A stretch of DNA of 64,000 nt from contig CAZEVK010000003.1 in assembly GCA_964515755.1 (NCBI GenBank), forward strand, positions 1 through 64,000, read 5' to 3'. Below the pieces are notes generated by a model. That model worked only from the letters and a program-made list of their open reading frames with translations, searched no databases and had not been told where the DNA came from. Shown piece after piece: positions 54,482-63,481 of the stretch. This DNA is from JAGVLN01 sp964515755. GTDB taxonomy: Bacteria > Pseudomonadota > Alphaproteobacteria > Rickettsiales > JABSSG01. The position numbers were made by a program, and so were the translations under genes. Position 1 is the first letter of the stretch. Each line of letters opens with the position of its first letter.

Positions 54482-55282
54482 ATGCTGCAGATTTTTATTA
54501 TAGTTTTTAGAGAGATATTAGAAATTGCAATTATTCTTAGTATTGTTTTAGCTGCTACTAAGAATTTAAAAAATCGTACTATTTGGATAGTTAATGGTAT
54601 TAGTTTAGGTGTATTTGGTTCTATATTAATAGCTTTATTTACTTCTGCTATTTCTAATGCATTTGATGGTCAAGGACAGGAATATTTCAATGCTGCGATT
54701 GTTTCTATAACATGTGCTTTACTTGTTTGGACTGTAGTTTGGATGAAGAAGCAAGGTCAATTAATATCAAAAAAAATAAAAGATGTAAGTAATGAGATAC
54801 ATGCAGGAAGGTCTTCTTTTATTTCTTTAATGCTAATTATAGCATCTACAATTTTTAGAGAAGGTTCTGAAATAGTTTTGTTTACTTATGGTTCTTATGC
54901 CTCTCATAAACTATCTATAGCTTCTATATTTAGTGGTTGTGCTGCTGGTTTTACTTTAGGTGCTATTACTGGATATGCTGTTTATCATGGGGTTATTCGT
55001 TTTGCTGGAAAATATATTTTCCAATTAACTTTTTTATTAGTCAGTTTAATTGCTGCTGGTATGGCGGCTCAAGCAATTAATTTTTTAAATGCTAGCGGTT
55101 TAATTACAGTATTTTCATATCCTATATGGAATAGTACAGCATTTTTATCAGATGGAAGTTTAGTAGGGCAAGTCCTTAATGTTTTAATCGGTTATAATGC
55201 TCAACCTACATTATTACAATTTGTAGCTTATGTTGGTACTTTAATATTAATATGGGTATTGACTAAGTTTCAGAAGCCTTAG
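54482..55282 (+). CDS. FTR1-family iron permease (EfeU-like)
   Basis: This is an inner-membrane iron permease with seven helices in 266 residues. The two REXXE iron-binding motifs are present: REILE at 10-14 in helix 1 and REGSE at 126-130 in helix 4. Length matches EfeU. It is coupled to the cupredoxin gene (1-base gap), giving a minimal two-gene version of the EfeUOB system; no EfeB peroxidase is in the window. Its last 20 bases overlap the convergent Sel1 gene. No Fur box was recognised upstream. Confidence 0.92.
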   Translation: MLQIFIIVFREILEIAIILSIVLAATKNLKNRTIWIVNGISLGVFGSILIALFTSAISNAFDGQGQEYFNAAIVSITCALLVWTVVWMKKQGQLISKKIKDVSNEIHAGRSSFISLMLIIASTIFREGSEIVLFTYGSYASHKLSIASIFSGCAAGFTLGAITGYAVYHGVIRFAGKYIFQLTFLLVSLIAAGMAAQAINFLNASGLITVFSYPIWNSTAFLSDGSLVGQVLNVLIGYNAQPTLLQFVAYVGTLILIWVLTKFQKP

Positions 55283-56405
55283 CAGTTTTCGTTTCTTTTT
55301 CTTTCTTTTGATTTAATAATTCAAGAAATTGCTTACCAATTTTGCTGCCATTATTTGCTGCTAGTGTATACCACCTTAGAGCTTCTTGTTTATTTACTTC
55401 TACACCTCTACCATGTTCGTACATAAATCCTATGCTAGCTTGTGCAGAGCTTTCTCCACCATTTGCTGCTAGCGTATACCACTTTAGAGCTTCTTTATAA
55501 TCAGCTTTATTGCTGCTATCATACATAGTTCCTAAATTATACATTCCTGTAGGATTACCAGCTTCTGCAGCGAGCTTGTACCATTTTAAAGCTTCTTGTA
55601 AATCAACGTTTGTACCTATGCCATTTTCATAAAGAGCAGCAAGATTATTTTGAGCATCAGGATTTCCTTGTTCAGCAGCAAGCTTAAACCAATATAAAGC
55701 TTTTTTCTCATTCATTTCGACAAGATTACCAGTTGCGTATTTTTCTCCTAAGATCATTTGTGCATTGCTATAGCCATTTTCAGCAGCAAATTTATAGCAT
55801 TCGAGAGCATATTGTGGGTCTTTTTCAAGACCTATGCCATTTTCAAACATTAATCCTAAGTTATATCCAGCTTCGGTGTTTCCTTGCTTTGCAGCAGTAT
55901 AAAAATATTTATATGCTTCTGCTACATCTAGTACTACACCTCTGCCATTAAGATACATATATCCTAAACGAACAAGAGAGTTGGTGTTACCTTGTTTTGC
56001 TGATAATCTATACATTGATATTGCTTCCGTTAGGTTTTGAGGAACAACTAAACCAAGTTCGTATATATAACCTAAATTATATTGTGCAGCAGCTTCTCCA
56101 GACTTAGCACTTTGCTTTAAAAATTCTATTCCATTTCCTATATTTTGTTGGATGTGAGTGCCTGTGACTAAGAATGTTCCTAGTTTAAACTGAGCTTTTG
56201 AGTTACCTTTATCAGCAGCCATTTTATAGTTATTTATTGCTTCATTTTCATTTTGCTCTACCCCTAAACCGTTCTCATACATTGTCCCAAGGATATATAA
56301 CATTTCTTGATTTCCTGCTTTTGCTTCTTGCAAAACATACGGTAATGAGTTAGCTAAGTCTTTGTTTTCGTAATTTTTTTTAGCTTGTTCGTAAGATATT
56401 TCCAT
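55263..56405 (-). CDS. Sel1-repeat (SLR) protein, possible effector
   Basis: After a short leading segment (residues 1-31), nine Sel1-like repeats of about 36 residues fill the protein, each with the pattern A..LG.MYENG.GV....EA..WY..AA..G. A lysine-rich tail ends it. Such solenoids mediate protein-protein contacts and are common in secreted effectors and stress signalling of intracellular bacteria. There is no signal peptide or membrane helix, so if secreted it would use a Sec-independent route. It overlaps the FTR1 gene end by 20 bases and lies 52 bases after the hypothetical gene, transcribed in the same direction. Confidence 0.9.
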   Translation of the reverse strand: MEISYEQAKKNYENKDLANSLPYVLQEAKAGNQEMLYILGTMYENGLGVEQNENEAINNYKMAADKGNSKAQFKLGTFLVTGTHIQQNIGNGIEFLKQSAKSGEAAAQYNLGYIYELGLVVPQNLTEAISMYRLSAKQGNTNSLVRLGYMYLNGRGVVLDVAEAYKYFYTAAKQGNTEAGYNLGLMFENGIGLEKDPQYALECYKFAAENGYSNAQMILGEKYATGNLVEMNEKKALYWFKLAAEQGNPDAQNNLAALYENGIGTNVDLQEALKWYKLAAEAGNPTGMYNLGTMYDSSNKADYKEALKWYTLAANGGESSAQASIGFMYEHGRGVEVNKQEALRWYTLAANNGSKIGKQFLELLNQKKEKETKTAKASET

Positions 56406-56457
56406 AAAACTACCTAATAGCTGCTTTATAAGTATTGTACCTTTGTTAGTAAACTAA

Positions 56458-56811
56458 TCAATAATTTTTAGAATTATCAATAAAATATAAAGTTTTTTGT
56501 AAATTTTTAGCAATTGCAGCAAGTTTTAAAAACATTTCTTTATTACCTGTAAATAAAATATGTTTAATTTTTCCTTTAAGTGCTAAGTGGCATATTGCTG
56601 CATTATCTTTGGTGTTTAGTAGAAATCTTTTATAAACATCTTCATAGTTTTTAGATGCAAGCTCAAGCATTTGCTCAATATAAAGTAAACCCATGTAATA
56701 TATTGCATCTTCGGGAGTAGTAATAATGTTTTTATCAGACTCTTTTAAAGCAAATATTAGTTCCTCAAAGTTATTGATAATAAAGGCATGTTTAATATCT
56801 TGTTGATTCAT
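56458..56811 (-). CDS. protein of unknown function coupled to pgk
   Basis: I do not recognise this 117-residue protein. It looks mostly helical, with no signal peptide or membrane segment; one segment (residues 83-117, KIKHILFTGNKEMFLK…) has a beta-strand-then-helix look. Its ATG overlaps the pgk stop codon (ATGA), so it is translationally coupled to glycolytic genes and is very likely real. Codon use looks like that of its neighbours. Function cannot be proposed from sequence alone. Confidence 0.7.
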   Translation of the reverse strand: MNQQDIKHAFIINNFEELIFALKESDKNIITTPEDAIYYMGLLYIEQMLELASKNYEDVYKRFLLNTKDNAAICHLALKGKIKHILFTGNKEMFLKLAAIAKNLQKTLYFIDNSKNY

Positions 56812-58010
56812 GCGTTATTATATAATACTTCTACACCTGGTAAAAGTTTACCTTCCATCCATTCAAGAAAAGCTCCTCCTCCAGTTGATATATAGGTAAA
56901 ATTATTACCTAACCCAGCATTTGTTACAGCGGATACAACATCGCCACCACCAACTATACTAACTAATTTATTTTCTGTAGTTAATTCAGAAATAGTTTGA
57001 GCAATAGTTACAGTTCCTATATCAAATGGTTTATGCTCAAAAGCCCCTAAAGGTCCATTCCATATAACGGTTTTATTTAGTTCGAGTTGTCCAATCAAGT
57101 GCATTATTGTTTTTGGGCCTATATCAAAAATAAGATCATCATTTTCAATCTGGTTTAACTTAGTTACTTTGTATTTGGGTTCATCACATAATTTCTTAGT
57201 AGTAACCACATCTATAGGTAACATTATATTACAATTTTCTCTCTCGGCTTTTATTAAAATGTTTTTTGCAATTTCAGTAAAATCTGCTTCAATTTTAGAC
57301 TTTCCAATATTATGACCTTTAATATGCAAAAAAATATTAGCCATGGCTCCAGCTATAAAAATACTATCAACCTTTGAGATAAGAGAATTAAGTAAGTCTA
57401 TTTTTGTTGATACCTTTGCTCCACCGACAATAGCAAGAACTGGATGTATAGGTTCTTCAAGATATAATTTTAAATTATCTAACTCTTCTTGTAGTAATAG
57501 TCCAGCTCCACTAGGAAGAAGTGTTGCTATAGCATGTATAGAAGCATGCTCTCTATGCGAGCATGAGAAAGTATCATTAATATAAATATCACCAAGTTCT
57601 GCAATTTTACGAGCAAATTCGATGTCATTATTTTCTTCTTCTGCATGAAACCTTAAATTCTCCAATAGTATTATTTCGCCATGATTCATTTTGGAAATAG
57701 CTTCTTTTGTAGAGCTAGACATAATATCAACTCCAAATTTTATTTCTTTGCCGCTTAATACAGTACTAATAGTGTCTGTGAGTGGAGATAAAGACATATC
57801 GATAGTGAATTTGCCACTAGGTCTTCCATAGTGAGATAAAAGTATTATCTTTGCTTTTTTTGTAATGAGATATTTAATAGTCGGTATAACTCTTTCAATG
57901 CGACTTATGTCAGTGATTTTGCCATGAACTATAGGAACATTGAGATCAATACGTAGTAAAACAGTTTTGTTTTCTAGATCAAAATCTGATAATTTACGAA
58001 AATTTTTCAT
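56808..58010 (-). CDS. pgk: phosphoglycerate kinase
   Basis: Pgk interconverts 1,3-bisphosphoglycerate and 3-phosphoglycerate with ATP. The N-domain has LRIDLNVP (Arg21, Asp23) and SHYGRPSGK; the hinge has GGAKVSTKIDLL; the C-domain has the GGGDVVSAV nucleotide loop. Length (400 aa) is normal. The gap stop and pgk ATG are adjacent, and the next gene overlaps by 4 bases. Together with gap and tkt it may run in the gluconeogenic direction, feeding pentoses. Confidence 0.97.
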   Translation of the reverse strand: MKNFRKLSDFDLENKTVLLRIDLNVPIVHGKITDISRIERVIPTIKYLITKKAKIILLSHYGRPSGKFTIDMSLSPLTDTISTVLSGKEIKFGVDIMSSSTKEAISKMNHGEIILLENLRFHAEEENNDIEFARKIAELGDIYINDTFSCSHREHASIHAIATLLPSGAGLLLQEELDNLKLYLEEPIHPVLAIVGGAKVSTKIDLLNSLISKVDSIFIAGAMANIFLHIKGHNIGKSKIEADFTEIAKNILIKAERENCNIMLPIDVVTTKKLCDEPKYKVTKLNQIENDDLIFDIGPKTIMHLIGQLELNKTVIWNGPLGAFEHKPFDIGTVTIAQTISELTTENKLVSIVGGGDVVSAVTNAGLGNNFTYISTGGGAFLEWMEGKLLPGVEVLYNNA

Positions 58011-59015
58011 TTAAAATAAACTCTTAAATAATTTAGCAACATCAAGCATTCGAGCAGCAAAAGCCCACTCATTGTCATACCATGAAACTACTCTGACCAT
58101 TTTATCTGATACTACTTGTGTTTCATATGGATCAAAAATTGAACTATTAGGGTTATGATTAAAATCTATAGATACCATGGTAGTTTCAGTAACTCCTACT
58201 ATATTTTTAAATTCTTTATTTGCTGCGTCGATAATAAATTGATTGATCTCTAGTTTGGTTGTTTTGCGTATAGTATTAAAAGTTAAATCTACTAATGAAA
58301 CATTAGGCGTAGGTACTCGTATAGCAGAGCCTGCTAATTTTCCGTCTAATTCTGGCAGTACTATCCCTATAGCTTTAGCTGCGCCAGTAGAAGTTGGTAT
58401 CATTGATAAAGCACAAGCTCTTGCACGCCTTGGATCTTTGTGTCTATTATCAAGTAAATTTTGATCATTTGTGTAGGAATGAATAGTAGTCATATAACCA
58501 CATTCTATTCCAACATTTTCATTTAATATTTTAACTATAGGAGCAAGAGCATTGGTAGTACATGAACCAATTGATATTACATCACAATTTTTATTTAGCG
58601 CGTGGTTATTTACACCGTATACTATTGTAGCATCAGCATCTTTACATGGAGCAGATACGATTACTTTCTTTGCTCCAGCCTTTATATGCTTTAGTGCATC
58701 ATTTTTATTTGTAAATTTTCCTGTACATTCTAAGACAATATCAACATTTAATCTATTCCATGGTATTAGTTCTGGATTAGGTTCTGATAAAATTTGTATT
58801 TTGTGCTTACCAATATGTATATAATCTTTTTCGCATGTTATATCTCCTTGATAAATACCATGAACAGAGTCATATTTTAGCAAGGATACATAGTCTTCAG
58901 GTTTTACTGTGCCATTAGCAGCAACAATATGAATATCACTTTTGTTTAATTCTATTGCTGCTCTAATGATGCAGCGACCTATTCTACCTAAACCATTAAT
59001 TGCTACTCTTACCAT
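58011..59015 (-). CDS. gap: glyceraldehyde-3-phosphate dehydrogenase, type I
   Basis: GAPDH interconverts glyceraldehyde 3-phosphate and 1,3-bisphosphoglycerate. Catalytic Cys152 (SIGSCTTNALAP) and His179 (TTIHSYT) are present and the Rossmann start NGLGRIGRC is intact. The residue that normally selects NAD by an aspartate after beta strand 2 (ND in most relatives) is replaced: the segment reads AANGTVKPED. NADP or dual cofactor use is therefore possible. Length (334 aa) is normal. It overlaps the end of tkt by 20 bases and touches pgk. Confidence 0.95.
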   Translation of the reverse strand: MVRVAINGLGRIGRCIIRAAIELNKSDIHIVAANGTVKPEDYVSLLKYDSVHGIYQGDITCEKDYIHIGKHKIQILSEPNPELIPWNRLNVDIVLECTGKFTNKNDALKHIKAGAKKVIVSAPCKDADATIVYGVNNHALNKNCDVISIGSCTTNALAPIVKILNENVGIECGYMTTIHSYTNDQNLLDNRHKDPRRARACALSMIPTSTGAAKAIGIVLPELDGKLAGSAIRVPTPNVSLVDLTFNTIRKTTKLEINQFIIDAANKEFKNIVGVTETTMVSIDFNHNPNSSIFDPYETQVVSDKMVRVVSWYDNEWAFAARMLDVAKLFKSLF

Positions 59016-61029
59016 ATTTATGAAGGCTCCTTGATTTTATTTTTTTCATTACTTGTTGTACCACATTATCTGCATTAATGCCAAAATAATCAAATAGTTC
59101 TGACGCTGGTGCTGAAGTACCAAAGTTTTTCATTCCTATAAATATTCCATGCTGACCTATGTATTTATGCCAGCCAAAAGATACTGCTGCCTCAATTGCA
59201 ACCTTAATACTATCATTGCATAAAATTTCAGTTATATACTCAGAAGGTTGTTTGTCAAATAATTCCATACATGGCATTGAGATGACTCTTGTGCCAATGT
59301 TTTTTTGCTCTAAACTTTTTTGTGCATCAATAGCGATAGAAACCTCTGAACCAGTGGCAAATATTGTAACATCTAAATCTAAGCTGGATTCTGAGATTAT
59401 ATAAGCGCCTTTGCTTACGAAATTTTCTTCATTATGTAAAGTACGATGAAGAACATGTATATTTTGTCTTGTAAGAGCAAGTATAGATGGGATATTTATT
59501 GATCTAATTGCTACTTCCCAACACTCTATAGTTTCAATACTGTCAGCAGGTCTCATTACTTGTAAGTTAGGAATTGCCCTAAGCGCTGCTAAATGCTCTA
59601 TAGGTTGATGTGTTGGTCCATCTTCACCTAATCCTATAGAATCATGGGTAAGTACATAGATTACTCTTAATCCCATTAATGCCGATAGTCTTATTGCTGG
59701 ACGTGCATAGTCGCTAAAGACTAGGAATGTACCACCGTAAGGGATTATGCCTCCATAGATTGCAAGACCGTTCATTATTGCAGCCATAGCATGTTCACGT
59801 ATTCCGTAGTAAATATAGCTACCGCTGAAATCGCCTTTAGTTATAGCTGGAGTTGAAGCTGTTTTTGTTAGATTTGATTCGGTTAGATCTGCTGATCCGC
59901 CGATTAATTCAGGAATTTCTTTTGTAAGGAATTCTAATGCAGTGAATGAAGCTTTTCTAGTTGCTTCGTTCATTAGATGATTAGAAGTCTTTTTCTTAGC
60001 CTGGTTTATGGCGTATGCAAGTAGAGCTGGTATATATTGCTTATTAGTCAAATTTTTAAGGATCATTTTTTTATTTTCTGACAAGGTACATGCAGTTTCA
60101 ATCCATCTGTTATAAGTAGTATTAGATCTTTTGCCAATATCTCGCCACATTTCTAATAATTTATTGGGTATATAAAATGGTTCAATTTTATCCCATCCAT
60201 AAGATTCTTTTATTATCTGAATTTCATCCGTACCTAAAGGACTACCGTGAGCTTTTGCAGATCCTGATTTTGTTGGAGCCCCATAAGCAATAATAGTTTT
60301 GCAAGCAATCATTGATGGGATTTTGCTAGCCTTTGCATTTTTCAATGCTTGACTAATTTGCAAATAATTGTGTCCATCAATTTCTTGGACATACCATCCA
60401 GCTGCTTTAAATCTCATTGTCTGATTTTCTGAGTCTGTAAGATTTTTATCGCCATCAATTGTGATGCTGTTATCATCAAATAATACTATTAATTTATTTA
60501 GCCTAAAATTCCCTGCAAATGAAATTGCTTCATGAGAAATTCCTTCCATTAAACAACCATCACCAGCAATTACATAAGTATGATGATTTATAATTTTATC
60601 ACCTAATTTACTTTCTTGTATTTTTTCTGCAAGCGCTATACCAACAGCATTTGCTAAGCCTTGTCCTAATGGCCCAGTAGAAGTTTCAACCCCTTCAGTA
60701 TGTCTATATTCTGGATGACCAGGTGTTTTGCTATGTAATTGTCTAAATAACTTTATATCATTTAAACCCATTTCTTTATACCCAGTTAAATATAATATGG
60801 AATAAAGAAGCATTGATCCATGGCCTGCGGAAAGAATTAGGCGATCACGATTTGGCCATTCTGGTTGTATAGGATTAAAGTTTAAATATTCTGCAAATAA
60901 TACTGTTGCTACGTCTGCCATGCCCATTGGCATACCAGGATGACCAGACTTTGCATGTTCAACTGCGTCCATTGATAAAACTCTAATACAATTAGCTAGA
61001 TCTCTATAATGTGTAGAAATTTTATTCAT
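58996..61029 (-). CDS. tkt: transketolase
   Basis: Transketolase moves two-carbon units between sugar phosphates with thiamine diphosphate. The ThDP motif begins at GDGCLMEG with the later NSIT, HGSPLG and the pyrimidine-domain YGIREHAM are present, and a C-terminal domain closes the protein. I place the start at the ATG at 61029 (677 aa); an upstream in-frame start at 61134 would add 35 residues unlike the family. It is the first gene of tkt-gap-pgk-unknown, with a 20-base overlap to gap. It shares a divergent region with the DUF1189-like gene. Confidence 0.96.
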   Translation of the reverse strand: MNKISTHYRDLANCIRVLSMDAVEHAKSGHPGMPMGMADVATVLFAEYLNFNPIQPEWPNRDRLILSAGHGSMLLYSILYLTGYKEMGLNDIKLFRQLHSKTPGHPEYRHTEGVETSTGPLGQGLANAVGIALAEKIQESKLGDKIINHHTYVIAGDGCLMEGISHEAISFAGNFRLNKLIVLFDDNSITIDGDKNLTDSENQTMRFKAAGWYVQEIDGHNYLQISQALKNAKASKIPSMIACKTIIAYGAPTKSGSAKAHGSPLGTDEIQIIKESYGWDKIEPFYIPNKLLEMWRDIGKRSNTTYNRWIETACTLSENKKMILKNLTNKQYIPALLAYAINQAKKKTSNHLMNEATRKASFTALEFLTKEIPELIGGSADLTESNLTKTASTPAITKGDFSGSYIYYGIREHAMAAIMNGLAIYGGIIPYGGTFLVFSDYARPAIRLSALMGLRVIYVLTHDSIGLGEDGPTHQPIEHLAALRAIPNLQVMRPADSIETIECWEVAIRSINIPSILALTRQNIHVLHRTLHNEENFVSKGAYIISESSLDLDVTIFATGSEVSIAIDAQKSLEQKNIGTRVISMPCMELFDKQPSEYITEILCNDSIKVAIEAAVSFGWHKYIGQHGIFIGMKNFGTSAPASELFDYFGINADNVVQQVMKKIKSRSLHKYGKSSN

Positions 61030-61136
61030 AATTAATTGCGTCAATGTGTTTATTAAAGTACAGTAGCATACAATATCTATCCAATAATTACAATTAGTTT
61101 GGTCTGGCTTATACCATCTAAGGACAGGGATCAATT

Positions 61137-61916
61137 ATGCAAAAACTAATATCACTTTTAAGAATTATATATTTCTCGTTTTTTTCTAAAGCTTTTTATA
61201 AAGATGTTTACCATAATTTGCATGGTCGGCAAATAGGGTGTTTAATACGTATAGTTGCTCTTGTGTCGATTATTATTTCTGCTGTTGAAAGTTATAAAAT
61301 GTGGGCATTTTTGAATAATTTGGCTGTTGATCAAGTTATTAATCATTTACCTTTAATGAGTGTTAAGGATAATAAATTACAAGTTATTAGTAAAACAGAT
61401 GATAAACCAATTTTTATACGTAATGATGATGGTAAAATTTTGATTATCATTGATGATCAAGCAAAAGATAATAAATATCAGTCTGAAAAGGCAATGATTG
61501 TAGTTGTAAATAATGGCGTGTTCCTGAATGATTTTTATAAATTTAAATTTAGTTCACTTTTTCATGACCAAGATATAAATCTAACTCATGATTTTATAGA
61601 GCAATATTGGAAAAAATTACTTGAGATGATGAAGTTTACTTTAGCCTTTTTTATCTTCGGTCTTATTTTTATTGAATTGACAATTCAAGCTGTTCTATAT
61701 TCTGTATTTTTTAGTATGACGGTTTTGTTATTGCATAAGATTATAAAAAAACAAGAAATAAAATTTGATTCTTTATTTCGTTTAGGTGTATTTGCTAGCT
61801 TGCCTGCAATGGTTTCTTCATTCTTTTTGCCAGCGAATTTGGTTGATTTTATAGCATTTTGTTACTTTATTTTTGCTTATTACAATGTGATTTATAAAAG
61901 TCCATCAAGAATTTAA
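61137..61916 (+). CDS. DUF1189-like membrane protein
   Basis: This 259-residue protein has one N-terminal helix (about 33-52), a soluble domain of ~100 residues outside the membrane and three or four helices from about 165 on. The layout fits DUF1189 proteins, which are of unknown function. It is divergent from tkt by about 107 bases and overlaps the end of the ATP/ADP translocase gene by 12 bases. No function is proposed. Confidence 0.6.
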   Translation: MQKLISLLRIIYFSFFSKAFYKDVYHNLHGRQIGCLIRIVALVSIIISAVESYKMWAFLNNLAVDQVINHLPLMSVKDNKLQVISKTDDKPIFIRNDDGKILIIIDDQAKDNKYQSEKAMIVVVNNGVFLNDFYKFKFSSLFHDQDINLTHDFIEQYWKKLLEMMKFTLAFFIFGLIFIELTIQAVLYSVFFSMTVLLLHKIIKKQEIKFDSLFRLGVFASLPAMVSSFFLPANLVDFIAFCYFIFAYYNVIYKSPSRI

Positions 61917-63449
61917 TTGCTTTGAATATTCCTTACTAAGTAGTTTTACATCAACAATCCAAATTAATACTACAACAACAAAAATAGTCATTAATAATGT
62001 AGAAATTGTTAGATAGGTGGCTGTTGGTAATATGATAAATAGCATTGATTGTAATAAGGCAGCTCCTGATTTAGCAAATCTAGCACCTATTACATCCACA
62101 GCTGCTTTACCTTTAGATTTTAATTCATTATCTATTGGAATATAAGTCATTTCTTTTGTTGGGTCAAATAATGCATATTTAGTTGATTTACTTAATACAT
62201 TTTGTGCTGTACCAAGAAACACTGCTATTAATAATGGGTCGAATATCATGAATGTTCCAAAATATGTAGTTGCAACCTTATCAAATACTATGAAAATGAA
62301 AAATGCTATGCCAGTAATAAAAAAAGTTACTGGTGTTATTATAGCTGAAGTAAACCAGCTATATTTTTTAAGAATGCTAGCACCAACAAGTATAAATAGC
62401 ATAGAAACACCGCCAGTCCATTGATTAACGCCAGCCATAAAATAAATATAGTCATCAGTTGATGGATAAAGCTTTCTTACAGTAGCTTTCCATGGTCCTT
62501 CTAGCAAATTTACAGAGATTCCATAGCATAAAACTAATATAGCAATATATCCTAAATAACGCGATGACATGATGATCTTTAGACTTTCTAGTAAAGGCAT
62601 TTTTTTATCTAGATTTTTGCTTTTGATTTGTTTTAAATATTTGAGATCAGTTATTACATTGCGATTTACATATTCAAATAATAAAATTATGCATAGAGTT
62701 GATATAATTAAAGTCAACATCATCAATTGTACTAAAAAAATAGTATTTTCACTATATTGTGATTGTAGTATTGTACAAAGTTTTATTATTCCCCCAGCCG
62801 TAAATGTACCAAAGCTTCCAATAAACGCAAACATAGGATAAAATCTTTTTGCTTCTTTTGTTTGGATTACTTGATTAGCAAATTGCCAGAATAATAAACC
62901 ATTCATTACGGTCCATAATTCCGCAATCATATAAAAGAAAGCATATAGCCATTTATTATATACTAAGAAAAACCATTTAAAATGTGATAAATTTATTTTA
63001 CAAAAGCCCAAATCTAAGTTTTGTTTAATTAAGTCATTTATATATAGAGATTGCGGGTGAATTGCTACTTCATTAGGATATAAAACAAATCCAAATAATA
63101 GGAAGAATAAAATAAAAAATCCTGCTATATAAAAATATATTTTTCTAAAGTTCCAAATATTAGTCATTTTGGCATAAATTAACACAAAAATGATTGCTGC
63201 TGGTACTACACAAAAAAACTTAATAAAGCTAATTGCTTCTGCTCCTATATTTGGAACAACAAGACTGTCCTTAAAGGAGCGAAGGGCATTGTAGTTATAT
63301 AGAGTAAAGAAAAGCATCAGAGACATGGGCAGGAATTTTTTTAGCTCGTTTTTCTCAATTGGCCAAATAAATTCTTTCAGTGCGCCCATTATTATAAATA
63401 TCATTATTAATAGGTATGTATGTCTAAAGGAAACTTTATTCTTGGTCAA
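61905..63449 (-). CDS. tlc: ATP/ADP translocase (NTT family), copy 1
   Basis: This nucleotide transporter exchanges host ATP for bacterial ADP, or imports other nucleotides, the hallmark of Rickettsiales and Chlamydiae. It has about 12 helices in 514 residues. Family segments include EFIWPIEKNELKKFLPM with SFKDSLVVPNIGAEA near the start and the late FDPTKEMTYIPID and KSKGKAAVDVIGAR. The lysines that bind the nucleotide phosphates appear in these segments. A second copy lies 32 bases upstream in the same direction. Confidence 0.95.
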   Translation of the reverse strand: MTKNKVSFRHTYLLIMIFIIMGALKEFIWPIEKNELKKFLPMSLMLFFTLYNYNALRSFKDSLVVPNIGAEAISFIKFFCVVPAAIIFVLIYAKMTNIWNFRKIYFYIAGFFILFFLLFGFVLYPNEVAIHPQSLYINDLIKQNLDLGFCKINLSHFKWFFLVYNKWLYAFFYMIAELWTVMNGLLFWQFANQVIQTKEAKRFYPMFAFIGSFGTFTAGGIIKLCTILQSQYSENTIFLVQLMMLTLIISTLCIILLFEYVNRNVITDLKYLKQIKSKNLDKKMPLLESLKIIMSSRYLGYIAILVLCYGISVNLLEGPWKATVRKLYPSTDDYIYFMAGVNQWTGGVSMLFILVGASILKKYSWFTSAIITPVTFFITGIAFFIFIVFDKVATTYFGTFMIFDPLLIAVFLGTAQNVLSKSTKYALFDPTKEMTYIPIDNELKSKGKAAVDVIGARFAKSGAALLQSMLFIILPTATYLTISTLLMTIFVVVVLIWIVDVKLLSKEYSKQLNS

Positions 63450-63481
63450 GAACTAATTTCTCTCAGATTTAAAGAATAAAT

